From JAKOWB01 sp038363005 (lineage in GTDB: Bacteria > Pseudomonadota > Alphaproteobacteria > Kiloniellales > JACOMY01): a stretch of 64,000 nucleotides of DNA. How positions within the stretch are numbered: the first letter of the stretch is position 1; the number at the start of each line of letters is the position of its first letter. The stretch lies in contig JBBQBI010000010.1 of assembly GCA_038363005.1 (NCBI GenBank), positions 62,001 to 126,000 of the forward strand, given 5' to 3'. The translations under genes were made by a program, and so were the position numbers. This document shows, piece after piece, positions 18,427-27,283 of this stretch. The notes beneath the pieces were generated by a model. The model had not been told where the DNA came from and ran no database searches. It was given only the letters and a program-made list of their open reading frames with translations.

Positions 18427-19359
18427 CTAGGCCTTGACGCCCGCGGCGGCGGCGACTTCCGCGGCGAAGTCGTCTTCCTTCTTGTCGATGCCTTCGCCCA
18501 GCTGAAAGCGCACGAAGCCGGCGATCGTCACCGGCGCGCCGGCGTCCTTGCCGGCGGCGGCCAGCGCCGCCTTCACGCGGCTCTCACCGTCGATGACATA
18601 GATCTGCTCCAGCAGGCAGACCTCCTCGTAGTACTTGCGCAGGCGGCCCTCGACCATCTTGGCGATGATCTCCGGCGCCTTGCCGCTGGCCTTGGCCTGC
18701 TCGGCCAGCACCGCGCGCTCGCGATCCAGTGCCGAGGTGTCGACGTCCTTGGGCTCCAGCGCCTGCGGGTTGGCGGCGGCGATATGCATCGCCAGCTGCT
18801 TGCCGAAGGCGGCGAGCTTGGCCTTGTCGCCGCTCGACTCCAGCGCCACCAGGACGCTGATCTTGCCGAGGCCGGGCGCTGCCTGGTTATGCATGTAGGC
18901 AGCGACCACGCCGTCCGTAACCGCCAGCTGGGCGGTGCGGCGCAGCACCATGTTCTCGCCGATGGTGGCGATCAACTTGGTCAGCTCCTCAGCGACGCTG
19001 TGGCCGGCACCCGGATAGCCGGCGGCCTTCAGCTTCTCGACGTCGCCGCCGGTGCCCAGCGCCAGGCCGGCAACGGCCGAGACTAGGCCCTGGAACTTGT
19101 CGTTGCGGGCGACGAAATCGGTCTCGGAATTGACCTCGACGGCGGCGCCGCGGGTACCCTCGACGGCGATGCCGACCAGGCCCTCGGAGGCGACGCGGCC
19201 GGACTTCTTGGCGGCCGAAGCCAACCCCTTCTTGCGCAGCCAGTCGATGGCCTGCTCGATCTCGCCGGCGTTCTCCGTCAGCGCCTTCTTGCAGTCCATC
19301 ATGCCGGCGCCGGTCATCTCACGCAGCTCCTTGACGAGCGCGGCGGAAATATCAGCCAT
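18427..19359 (-). CDS. tsf: translation elongation factor Ts
   Basis: A 310-residue guanine-nucleotide exchange factor for EF-Tu. The N-terminal UBA-like domain reads ALVKELREMTGAGMMDCKKA, then the core NSETDFVARNDKF that inserts into EF-Tu, and a C-terminal extension GEGIDKKEDDFAAEVAAA. Conventional length for this phylum. It is 125 bases downstream of rpsB on the same strand. Confidence 0.97.
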   Translation of the reverse strand: MADISAALVKELREMTGAGMMDCKKALTENAGEIEQAIDWLRKKGLASAAKKSGRVASEGLVGIAVEGTRGAAVEVNSETDFVARNDKFQGLVSAVAGLALGTGGDVEKLKAAGYPGAGHSVAEELTKLIATIGENMVLRRTAQLAVTDGVVAAYMHNQAAPGLGKISVLVALESSGDKAKLAAFGKQLAMHIAAANPQALEPKDVDTSALDRERAVLAEQAKASGKAPEIIAKMVEGRLRKYYEEVCLLEQIYVIDGESRVKAALAAAGKDAGAPVTIAGFVRFQLGEGIDKKEDDFAAEVAAAAGVKA

Positions 19360-19484
19360 GGCACTTTCCTTTCATCTCGTAGGTGTATCGTCCGCCCATG
19401 ACAGGCCTGCGGCGCTCCGGGGCCAAAGGTCCCGCAGCGCCGCGCCCATCCACAGGCAGCGCGTCAATGCGACGCCCGCGCGGC

Positions 19485-20324
19485 TCAGGCCTCGGCGGGC
19501 ACCGTGGCGTCCGCGGCGGGGGCTTCCGCGGCGGGGGCTTCGGCAGCCGGGGTCTCGGCAACCGGGGGCTCCTCGACCGGCAGCGCCTCGACCGGGGCCT
19601 CAGCCTGCGCGCCGATGTCGGCGCCGGACTTCACCATCTCTTCGGTGATGCCATCCAGCACGGCGTCGGCCAGCAGGTCGCAGTAGATGCCGATGGCACG
19701 CACCGCGTCGTCATTGCCCGGCACCGGGTGGGTGATGCCCTTGGGGTCGCTGTTGGAGTCCAGGATGCCGATAACCGGGATGTTCAGGCGCCCGGCCTCC
19801 TCGATCGCCAGGTGCTCCTTGTTGGTGTCGATCACCACCAGCAGGTCGGGCAGGCCGCCCATCTCCTTGATGCCGCCCAGCGCGCGCTCCAGCTTGTCGC
19901 GCTCGCGGGTCATGTTGAGCTGCTCCTTCTTGGTGAAGCCCTGGACTTCGCCGGTCAGCTTGCCATCGATCTCCTTCAGCCGCTTGATCGACTGGTTGAT
20001 GGTCTTCCAGTTGGTCAGCATGCCGCCGAGCCAGCGGTGGTTGACGTAGTACTGGCCGCAGCGCGCGGCGGCCTCGGCCACCTTTTCGCTGGCCTGGCGC
20101 TTGGTGCCGACGAAGAGCACGCGGCCACCGCCGGCGACCACGCCGCGCGCGGCGACCAGCGCCTGGTGCAGCAGCGGTACGGTCTGCTCAAGGTCGAGGA
20201 TGTGCACCCCGTTGCGCTCGCCGAAGATGAAGGGCGCCATGCGGGGGTTCCACCGACGGGTGGTGTGGCCGAAGTGCACGCCAGCTTCGAGCAGCTGACG
20301 CATAGTGAAATGCGGGATCGCCAT
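19485..20324 (-). CDS. rpsB: 30S ribosomal protein S2 with Ala/Glu/Pro-rich C-terminal tail
   Basis: A 279-residue S2 protein: FTMRQLLEAGVHFGHTTRRW, AARCGQYYVNHRWLGGMLTNW and AIEEAGRLNIPVIGILDSN are characteristic. ATG at 20324 follows AAGGA by nine bases. The last roughly 45 residues are low-complexity, with the unit PAAEA repeated, an extension not found in E. coli S2 but seen in various alphaproteobacteria. Promoter boxes lie about 130 bases upstream, leaving a leader that could carry an S2 autoregulatory structure. Confidence 0.96.
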   Translation of the reverse strand: MAIPHFTMRQLLEAGVHFGHTTRRWNPRMAPFIFGERNGVHILDLEQTVPLLHQALVAARGVVAGGGRVLFVGTKRQASEKVAEAAARCGQYYVNHRWLGGMLTNWKTINQSIKRLKEIDGKLTGEVQGFTKKEQLNMTRERDKLERALGGIKEMGGLPDLLVVIDTNKEHLAIEEAGRLNIPVIGILDSNSDPKGITHPVPGNDDAVRAIGIYCDLLADAVLDGITEEMVKSGADIGAQAEAPVEALPVEEPPVAETPAAEAPAAEAPAADATVPAEA

Positions 20325-20452
20325 GGGAATCGTTCCTTTTTCCGGTTGGTCCGCCGCGGGTCTTTGCACCAGGAGGTCCCGGCACCGGAGCGACCGCTGG
20401 GGATGTCTCCCGCCAGCAGCCACGAAACCCGCGTGAGGTTTCAAGCGGGCGG

Positions 20453-20481
20453 GATATAGGGGATAGCAGGTCCAAACGCAA
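20453..20481 (-). promoter_or_regulatory. rpsB-tsf promoter candidate
   Basis: On the minus strand TTGCGT and TATATC are spaced by exactly 17 bases. Transcription would start near 20446 and give a leader of about 120 bases before rpsB. The boxes resemble alphaproteobacterial housekeeping promoters. The rest of the gap 20325-20573 shows no gene. Confidence 0.5.
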
Positions 20482-20573
20482 GGTCCTGGCGCTTGCCATG
20501 GCGGGATACGAGTTGCCGGCGGCTAGGCCCTGCATTACGCCCACTACAGCGACGTAGCGGACAGGGCGGGCCC

Positions 20574-21581
20574 ATGACAGCCATCGCGGTATTGGAAATC
20601 GAGCGCCTGACAGCACAGGCGCTGGCGCGCGCTGGCGCCCGGCCGCCGGCCGCCACCTCGGTCGCGCGCGCCCTGGCCCGGGCAGAGGCCGAAGGCGTGC
20701 CGGTATGCGGCCTCTTCTACCTGCCACTCTTCTGCGAACATCTGGCGCTCGGCAAGATCCGGGGCGACGCCGAGCCGCAATTGCTGGAACGCCGCCCCGC
20801 CGGCCTGCTGCTCGATGCCGGCAACGGCTTCGCACAGCCGGCATTGGACCTTGCGATCCCGCTGCTCATCGAAACCGCGCGCCAGGCTGGGGTGGCCGCA
20901 GTGGCAATCCGCCATTCCTCCAACGCCCTGGCGCTTGGCCACCCGGTGGAAGCCCTGGCGCAGGCCGGTCTGGTCGCCTTCGCCTGCGCCAATTCACCGG
21001 CGGCGGTGGCGCCGCCGGGCTCCAGCGTGCGCCTCTTTGGCACCAATCCATTGGCTTTCGCCGTGCCAATCCCCGGTGGCGATCCGCTGGTGGTCGACCA
21101 GAGCAGCAGTGCGGTGACCAAGACCGAGATCCGCCGTCGCCTGGAGGCAGGCCAGGCGATGCCCGAAGGCTGGGCGCAGGATAGCGCCGGCCATCCCACC
21201 ACCGACCCGGCCGCTGGGTTGGCGGGCTCAATGCTGCCTAGCGGTGGGCAGAAGGGCGCGAACATCGCCTTGCTGGTGGAGATCCTGGCCGCCGCCCTGC
21301 CAGGCGCGACCCTCAGCCCCATGGCCGGGGCCTTCAGCAGCAACGAGGGTGGTCCACCAGATACCGGCCAGTTCCTGCTGGCACTCGATCCCGCCAGCTT
21401 CGGTGGCGCGCTGACCGCGGAGCGGATCGCGGCCCTGGCTGGCAGCTACCTTGACGCCGGCCTGCGACTTCCCGGTGCCCGCCGCCAAGCGCTGCGGCGC
21501 GCGGCGGCGCGGCAGGGCGTCGAGCTTTCGCCGGTGGTCCTGGACAACTTGTACCGCCTGGCCGGCGTGCCCGCCCCGTGA
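20574..21581 (+). CDS. Ldh-family (malate/L-lactate type) dehydrogenase homologue lacking the usual catalytic His
   Basis: A 335-residue member of the Ldh2/YlbC NAD(P)-dependent oxidoreductase family: the segment around NSPAAVAPPGSS, LFGTNPLAFAVPIPGGDPLV and the late GGQKGANIALLVEILAAAL are family landmarks. In typical members a G-V-D-S-H-G motif near residue 45 supplies the catalytic histidine; here the equivalent reads GVPVCG (41-46), with Cys in place of His, and the usual NSNHFG-like block is RHSSNALALG. The fold is clear but the substrate, and even dehydrogenase activity, are uncertain. ATG at 20574 is divergent from rpsB, and the gene ends four bases from the convergent dnaE. Confidence 0.75.
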   Translation: MTAIAVLEIERLTAQALARAGARPPAATSVARALARAEAEGVPVCGLFYLPLFCEHLALGKIRGDAEPQLLERRPAGLLLDAGNGFAQPALDLAIPLLIETARQAGVAAVAIRHSSNALALGHPVEALAQAGLVAFACANSPAAVAPPGSSVRLFGTNPLAFAVPIPGGDPLVVDQSSSAVTKTEIRRRLEAGQAMPEGWAQDSAGHPTTDPAAGLAGSMLPSGGQKGANIALLVEILAAALPGATLSPMAGAFSSNEGGPPDTGQFLLALDPASFGGALTAERIAALAGSYLDAGLRLPGARRQALRRAAARQGVELSPVVLDNLYRLAGVPAP

Positions 21582-21585
21582 CGAC

Positions 21586-24500
21586 CTAAAGGTCCTGCAC
21601 AACCAGCCCCGGCAAGCCTTTGATCGCCTTGCGGCCGTCCGCGGTCAGCTTGTAGGTCTCCGGCAGCTCGAACTCCAGTTCCTCGCCGGGGCCGAGGTCG
21701 AGCACCACGGCGACGCGGCCGCGCCCCCTGCCCTCGCGCTGTAGCACATTCTTCAGGCTTTCCAGCGGGCTGGTGTCGGTGGCGTAGACCTTGAGGCCTT
21801 GGGCTGCCTGGGCGGCGGCGGCCTCCAGCGGCTCGAAGTTCTGCGCCATGAGCTTGAGCTCGTCACCCTCCACGCGGGCATCGAGTGAGACCAGTAAAGG
21901 TTGGCCGGAATCAAGCAGATCGCGGCATTTGCTCAGAACCTCTGCGAAGACGATGGCCTCCAGCGCGCCGGTCTGGTCGGAGAGCTGGACGAAGGCGAAG
22001 CGGTTGCCCGACTTGGCGGTGCGCTCCTGCTTGCCGATCACGATGGCGGCGATCTTGCGCCGGCCCGGGTCGATCCGGGCGATGGCCAGCAGCTCGGCCG
22101 CCTTGACCACGCCCAGGCGCTTCAGGCTTTGGCCATAGCCGTCCAGCGGATGCGCCGAGAGGTAGAAGCCGACGGCGTCGAACTCGTGCTGCAGCTTCTC
22201 CAGCGGGCTCCAGTCGGCGGCCTGCGGCAGGGCCAGGCGGGGCGCTGCCGACTGGTCGCCGCCGAACAGGCTGGCCTGGTTGGAGGTGCGGCTCTCCGCC
22301 GCCGCCGCGGCATGGCGAACGATCAGCTCGGCGGCCTCGAAGACCTGGCGGCGGTTGGGCGTCAGGCTGTCGAAGGCGCCGGCGGCGGCCAGGCTCTCCA
22401 CGGTGCGCTTGTTCACCGCCTTGGGATCGACCCGGTTGGCCAGGTCGGCCAGCGACTTGAAGGCGCCGCCGCTCTCGCGCTCGCCGACCAGGGCACGCAT
22501 GGCGGCGGCGCCGACGCCCTTCAGCGCCGCCAGGGCATAGCGGATGGCGCTGTCCTCGCCCTTGACCGCCGCCACGGTGAAGGCGGCTGAGGAGCCGTTG
22601 ACGTCGGGTGGCAGCAGCCTGATGCCCAGACGGTCGAGCTCCTGCCTGAACTCGTTCAGCTTGTCGGTGTTGCCCAGTTCCAGGGTCATGGACGCGGCCA
22701 TGAACTCGACCGGGTGGTTGGCCTTCAGGTAGGCCGTTTGATAGGCCACCAGGGCATAGGCGGCGGCGTGGCTCTTGTTGAAGCCGTAACCGGCGAACTT
22801 CTCCACCTGGTCGAAGATCTGCTCGGCCTTGCCGGCCGGCACGCCGCGCGCCGTGGCGCCGTCGATGAAGTTGCGCTTCTGCGCATCCATCTCGCTCTTG
22901 ATCTTCTTGCCCATGGCGCGGCGCAGCAGGTCGGCGGAACCCAGGCTGTAGCCCGAGAGCTCCTGGGCGATCTGCATGACCTGCTCCTGGTAGATCATGA
23001 TGCCGAAGGTCTCCTTCAGGATCCCTTCGAGTGTCGGATAGAGGTAGTCGGGCTTCTCGCGCCCGTGCTTGCGGTTGATGTAGGCCGGGATGTTGGCCAT
23101 GGGGCCCGGGCGATAGAGCGCCACCAGGGCGATGATGTCCTCCAGCCGGTCGGGCTTCAGGTCGCGCACCGCCTGGCGCATGCCCGACGATTCCAGCTGG
23201 AACACGCCGACGGTTTCCGCCCGGCTCAGCATCTCGTAGGTGCGGCGGTCGTCCAGCGGGATCAGCGCCATGTCGAAGCCAGGCTCGCGCCGGCGAATCT
23301 GCCGCTCGGCCTCGGCCAGCACCGTCAGGGTCTTCAGGCCCAGGAAGTCGAACTTCACCAGCCCAGCGTCCTCGACGTACTTCATCGAGAACTGCGTCAC
23401 CCGCATGTCGGAGCGCGGGTCGCGGTAAAGCGGGATCAGCTCGTCCAGCGAGCGGTCGCCGATCACCACGCCAGCGGCGTGGGTCGAGGCGTGGCGATAG
23501 AGCCCCTCCAGCTTCAGCGCCATGTCCATCAGCCGGGCGATGGTCTCGTCGCTGTCGCGATAGACCTGCAGCTGCGGCTCGCCGGCGATGGCCTCCTGCA
23601 AAGTGACCGGGCTAGCCGGGTTGTTCGGCACCAGCTTGCAGAGCTTGTCGACGTAGCCATAGGGGATCTGCAGCACCCGGCCGACGTCGCGCAGCACGGC
23701 GCGCGCCTGCAGCTTGCCGAAGGTGATGATCTGCGCCACGCGGTCGGCGCCGTACTTGGCCTGGACGTAGCGGATCACCTCGTCGCGGCGGTCCTGGCAG
23801 AAGTCGATGTCGAAGTCCGGCATCGACACGCGCTCGGGGTTCAGGAAGCGCTCGAACAGCAGGCCCCAGCGCAGCGGATCCAGGTCGGTGATGGTTAGCG
23901 CCCAGGCCACCACCGAGCCGGCGCCCGAGCCACGGCCCGGTCCTACCGGAATGCCCTGCCCTTTCGCCCACTGGATGAAGTCGGCGACGATCAGGAAGTA
24001 ACCGGGGAAGCCCATCTTCACGATGACTTCAAGCTCGAAGGCGAGGCGGTCGCGATAGGGCAAGGCAGCGGCGTCGCGTGCCGCCGGGTCCATCTCCGGC
24101 CGGAAGACCAGCTTCTCCAGCCGGGCTTCCAGCCCAGCCGCCGACTGCGCCGCCAGCTCCTCGGCCTCGCTGCGTCCCTCGACCGTCGGGAAGGCCGGCA
24201 GGATCGGTGCGCGCTTCTGCGGGAAGTAGCTGCAGCGTTGCGCCACCACCAAAGTGTTGTCGCAGGCCTCCGGCAGGTCGGCGAAGAGGCGCCGCATCTC
24301 CGCCGCGCTCTTGAAGCGGTGCTCGGCTGTCAGGCGCCGGCGCTCCTCCGCCGCCAGGGTCACGCCGCCGGCGATGCAGAGCAGCGCGTCGTGTGCCTCA
24401 TAGAGCTCGGCGGTGGCAAAGAAGGCATCGTTGGTCGCCAGCAGCGGAAGGTCGAGGCGAAAGGCGCGCTCAAGCAGCGCCGCCTCGACGGCCGCCTCGG

Positions 24501-25053
24501 CGGGCAGGCCGTGACGTTGCAGCTCGACATAGAGGCGCTTGGGAAAGGCGGCCCGCAGGCTGTCGAGCCACAGGTCGGCTGCCGCCGCCTGGCCCTCACC
24601 CAACAGGCGGTCCAGCGCGCCGCTCGGCCCACCGGTCAGCGCGATCAGTCCCTCGGCCAGCGCGGCCACGCGCTGGAAGGGCAGCTGCGGCGGCAGCTGC
24701 GGGTCGCCCTCCAGGTAGGCGGCGCTCACCAGTTTCATCAGGTTGCCGTAGCCAGTCTCGTCCTGCACCAGCAGCGGCAGCAGGTCGGGCGGCGGCGCCA
24801 CGCCACCACGGCCCTGCCCCTGGCCCTCGGCGCGGGTGATCGGCAGCAGGCAGCCGATCACCGGCTGCACGCCGGCTTCCTTGGCGGCGGTGGCGAATTC
24901 CAGTGCGCCAAACAGGTTGGCGGTATCGGTGACCGCCACCGCCGGCATCTGCTCATTGCGACAGAGCTCGACCAGCTTCTTCGGCTGGATCGCGCCCTCG
25001 GACAGGGAATAGGCGGAATGCACCCGCAGGTGCACAAAATCGGCATGGCTCAT
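21586..25053 (-). CDS. dnaE: DNA polymerase III subunit alpha
   Basis: About 1155 residues, the replicative polymerase subunit. The N-terminal PHP domain starts FVHLRVHSAYSLSEGAIQP; the C-family polymerase core includes GPGRGSGAGSVVAWAL and MPDFDIDFCQDRRDEVI with the catalytic Asp pair; later come FNKSHAAAYALVAYQTAYLK, a helix-hairpin-helix region and the OB fold around AAIVIGKQERTAKSGNRF. ATG at 25053 aligns with the E. coli start (M-S-x-x-x-F-V-H-L); ATG at 25065 is possible. Full length, no disruption. Confidence 0.96.
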   Translation of the reverse strand: MSHADFVHLRVHSAYSLSEGAIQPKKLVELCRNEQMPAVAVTDTANLFGALEFATAAKEAGVQPVIGCLLPITRAEGQGQGRGGVAPPPDLLPLLVQDETGYGNLMKLVSAAYLEGDPQLPPQLPFQRVAALAEGLIALTGGPSGALDRLLGEGQAAAADLWLDSLRAAFPKRLYVELQRHGLPAEAAVEAALLERAFRLDLPLLATNDAFFATAELYEAHDALLCIAGGVTLAAEERRRLTAEHRFKSAAEMRRLFADLPEACDNTLVVAQRCSYFPQKRAPILPAFPTVEGRSEAEELAAQSAAGLEARLEKLVFRPEMDPAARDAAALPYRDRLAFELEVIVKMGFPGYFLIVADFIQWAKGQGIPVGPGRGSGAGSVVAWALTITDLDPLRWGLLFERFLNPERVSMPDFDIDFCQDRRDEVIRYVQAKYGADRVAQIITFGKLQARAVLRDVGRVLQIPYGYVDKLCKLVPNNPASPVTLQEAIAGEPQLQVYRDSDETIARLMDMALKLEGLYRHASTHAAGVVIGDRSLDELIPLYRDPRSDMRVTQFSMKYVEDAGLVKFDFLGLKTLTVLAEAERQIRRREPGFDMALIPLDDRRTYEMLSRAETVGVFQLESSGMRQAVRDLKPDRLEDIIALVALYRPGPMANIPAYINRKHGREKPDYLYPTLEGILKETFGIMIYQEQVMQIAQELSGYSLGSADLLRRAMGKKIKSEMDAQKRNFIDGATARGVPAGKAEQIFDQVEKFAGYGFNKSHAAAYALVAYQTAYLKANHPVEFMAASMTLELGNTDKLNEFRQELDRLGIRLLPPDVNGSSAAFTVAAVKGEDSAIRYALAALKGVGAAAMRALVGERESGGAFKSLADLANRVDPKAVNKRTVESLAAAGAFDSLTPNRRQVFEAAELIVRHAAAAAESRTSNQASLFGGDQSAAPRLALPQAADWSPLEKLQHEFDAVGFYLSAHPLDGYGQSLKRLGVVKAAELLAIARIDPGRRKIAAIVIGKQERTAKSGNRFAFVQLSDQTGALEAIVFAEVLSKCRDLLDSGQPLLVSLDARVEGDELKLMAQNFEPLEAAAAQAAQGLKVYATDTSPLESLKNVLQREGRGRGRVAVVLDLGPGEELEFELPETYKLTADGRKAIKGLPGLVVQDL

Positions 25054-25132
25054 GGCGGACAGCATTCCACGTCCGCCCGAGTCAGGTCAGCCTTGCGAGT
25101 CAGAGCAGGCGTGAATGACGGGGATAAGCCCG

Positions 25133-25288
25133 TCAGGCGGCCTTGATCATGTAGTAGAGCGTCTGCGGCCAGAGCAGCGCCGGCTTGATCGCCGCCTGGA
25201 AGTCGACCTTATCCACGAAGATCAGGTAGAGCAGCATCAAGACGATGCCGAGCACGTAGATCTGCAGCAGGTTCTTCAGTGCGCGCAT
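25133..25288 (-). CDS. 51-aa single-pass membrane peptide
   Basis: A short ORF starting ATG at 25288 with GGAG ten bases upstream and ending TGA at 25133. The product starts MRALKNLLQIYVLGIVLMLL with a hydrophobic span through about residue 24, then VDKVDFQAAIKPALLW and a C-terminal LYYMIKAA. Codon use is GC-rich at third positions like its neighbours, which supports coding. It lies between lolD and dnaE on the same strand. A 7-bp stem (TGACGGG / CCCGTCA) covers its stop codon at 25116-25135. No family is recognised; a small membrane-anchored regulator is one guess. Confidence 0.6.
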   Translation of the reverse strand: MRALKNLLQIYVLGIVLMLLYLIFVDKVDFQAAIKPALLWPQTLYYMIKAA

Positions 25289-25371
25289 GGTGGGGCTTCT
25301 CCGGTGGGCCGACGGTCACCATAGCACGCCCGTCGCGGACGCACCCCTGCCGTCTCTGCCGCAGGATAACG

Positions 25372-26043
25372 TCAGACTACCCTGCCCTGTTCCAGTCGCA
25401 GCACCCGATCCATGCGATGCGCCAGCTCGATGTTGTGGGTGGCGATCAGCGCAGCGACGCGGCTTTGCCGCACCAGGGCGGTCAGCATGTCGAAGACATG
25501 CGCCGCAGTCTCCGGATCCAGGTTGCCAGTCGGCTCGTCGGCCAGCAACACCACCGGATGGTTCGCCAGGGCGCGACCGATGGCGACGCGCTGCTGCTCG
25601 CCGCCGGACAGGCGCGCCGGACGATGGTCCAGGCGCTCGGCCAGGCCGACATGGGTCAGGAGCTCCTGCGCGCGCTCCTTGGCGGCACGCCGCCCGATGC
25701 CGGCGATCATCTGCGGCACCACCACGTTCTCCAGCGCCGAGAACTCCGGCAGCAGGTGATGGTACTGGTAGACGAAGCCCAGCGACCGGCGGCGCAGCTT
25801 GGAGCGTTCGGCGTCGCCCAGCTTGCCGACCGCCTGGCCGGCGATGCGGACCTCGCCGCTGTCCGGGCGTTCCAGCAAGCCGGCGATGTGCAGCAGGGTC
25901 GACTTGCCGGAACCCGAGGGGCCGACCAGGGCCACCATCTCGCCCGGCTCGACGTCGAAGTCGACGCCGCGCAGCACCTGCAGGTCGCGGCCGGCCTGGT
26001 GAAAGGTCTTCACCACGCCAGTGAGGACGAGGCCATCACTCAT
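25372..26043 (-). CDS. lolD: lipoprotein-releasing ABC transporter ATPase LolD
   Basis: A 223-residue ABC ATPase energising transfer of lipoproteins from the inner membrane to LolA. Walker A is GPSGSGKST (41-49), the signature is LSGGEQQRVAIGRAL, Walker B is VVLLADEPTG, and IATHNIEL supplies the switch His. QYHHLLPEFSALENV is the LolD-type Q-loop region. It overlaps the permease gene by eight bases, confirming the pair. Confidence 0.95.
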   Translation of the reverse strand: MSDGLVLTGVVKTFHQAGRDLQVLRGVDFDVEPGEMVALVGPSGSGKSTLLHIAGLLERPDSGEVRIAGQAVGKLGDAERSKLRRRSLGFVYQYHHLLPEFSALENVVVPQMIAGIGRRAAKERAQELLTHVGLAERLDHRPARLSGGEQQRVAIGRALANHPVVLLADEPTGNLDPETAAHVFDMLTALVRQSRVAALIATHNIELAHRMDRVLRLEQGRVV

Positions 26044-27283
26044 AGCGCAGGGCCTCCACCGGATCGAGGCGCGCCGCCCGCCAGGCGGGCAGCAGCGGTG
26101 CCAGGAAGGACAGCACCAGCGACATGGCGATGACCTGACTGACTTCGGTCCAGTCCAGCTTGGCCGGCAGCTTGGAGAGGAAATAGACCGTCGGGTCGAA
26201 GACCTTGGTACCGGCCATTTCCTCCACCCAGCCCTGGATGGTGGCGATGTTCTCGGCGAAGAGCACGCCGCCGATCACGCCAAGGATGGTGCCGACGATG
26301 CCGATCGAGGCGCCGGACAGGAAGAAGATGCGCAGCACCATGCCCTTGGTCGCCCCCATGGTGCGCAGGATGGCGATGTCGCGCCCCTTGCCCTTGACCA
26401 GCATGTACTGGCCCGAGGTGATGTTGAAGGCGGCCACCAAGATGATCAGCGACAGGATCAGGAACATGACGTTGCGTTCGACATTGATGGCGTTGAAGAA
26501 GCCGGAGTTGGCCTCCTGCCAATCAAGCGTGCGGTACTCGATGCCCGCCGCCTCGCGGATCTTGGCGCGGATCTGGAAGATGCGGTCGGGCTGGTTGACG
26601 AAAACCTCGATGGCGTTGACCTGGTCCTTCAGGCGGAAGAATAGCTGCCCGGCTTCCAGCGGCATGTAGAGGAAGGTCGAGTCGTACTCGTACATGCCGA
26701 TCTCGAAGATCGCCACCACCTGGTAGGTCTTGATGCGCGGCATGGAGCCGATCGTCGTCACGGTGAACTGCGGCGAGATCAGCGTCAGCGTGCCGCCGAC
26801 CTTCAGATTGAACTGCTCGGCCATGCGCGCGCCGATCGCCACGGTGCTGTCACCGGTCAGGTTGTCCAGCGAGCCCTCGACGATGTGGTCGGCGATCCGC
26901 TTGCGGTCCTTCAGGTCGTCGAGCCGGATGGCGTGCACCAGGCCGCCGGCCGAACGATCGTTGGCGGTGACCATCACCTGGCCCTGCGCCTGCGGCACCG
27001 CCTCGGTCACGCCGGGCACCGTCATGATGCGCTTCACCACGGCATCGAAGTCGTCGATCGGCGCGGTGATGCCATAGACCGCGAGGTGCCCGTTCACGCC
27101 CAGAATCTGCGACAGCAGCTCCTGGCGGAAGCCGTTCATCACGCTCATCACCACGATCAGGGTGCCGACGCCCAGGAAGATGCCGAGCAGCGAGAAGACG
27201 GCGATGACCGAGATGAAGCCCTCCTTGCGCCGCGCCCGGAGGTAGCGGAAGGCAAGCAGCCGCTCGAAGGGACCGAAGGCCAT
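26036..27283 (-). CDS. lolC: lipoprotein-releasing ABC transporter permease LolC/LolE
   Basis: A 415-residue inner-membrane permease. The N-terminus has ERLLAFRYLRARRKEGFISV then a first membrane span (FSLLGIFLGVGTLIVVMSV), a large periplasmic domain (about 50-270), and three C-terminal spans including MLVKGKGRDIAILRTMGA, the coupling helix region. A single LolC/E gene serves as both halves in most alphaproteobacteria, so the symbol could equally be lolE. Its ATG shares one base with the proS stop. Confidence 0.93.
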   Translation of the reverse strand: MAFGPFERLLAFRYLRARRKEGFISVIAVFSLLGIFLGVGTLIVVMSVMNGFRQELLSQILGVNGHLAVYGITAPIDDFDAVVKRIMTVPGVTEAVPQAQGQVMVTANDRSAGGLVHAIRLDDLKDRKRIADHIVEGSLDNLTGDSTVAIGARMAEQFNLKVGGTLTLISPQFTVTTIGSMPRIKTYQVVAIFEIGMYEYDSTFLYMPLEAGQLFFRLKDQVNAIEVFVNQPDRIFQIRAKIREAAGIEYRTLDWQEANSGFFNAINVERNVMFLILSLIILVAAFNITSGQYMLVKGKGRDIAILRTMGATKGMVLRIFFLSGASIGIVGTILGVIGGVLFAENIATIQGWVEEMAGTKVFDPTVYFLSKLPAKLDWTEVSQVIAMSLVLSFLAPLLPAWRAARLDPVEALRYE

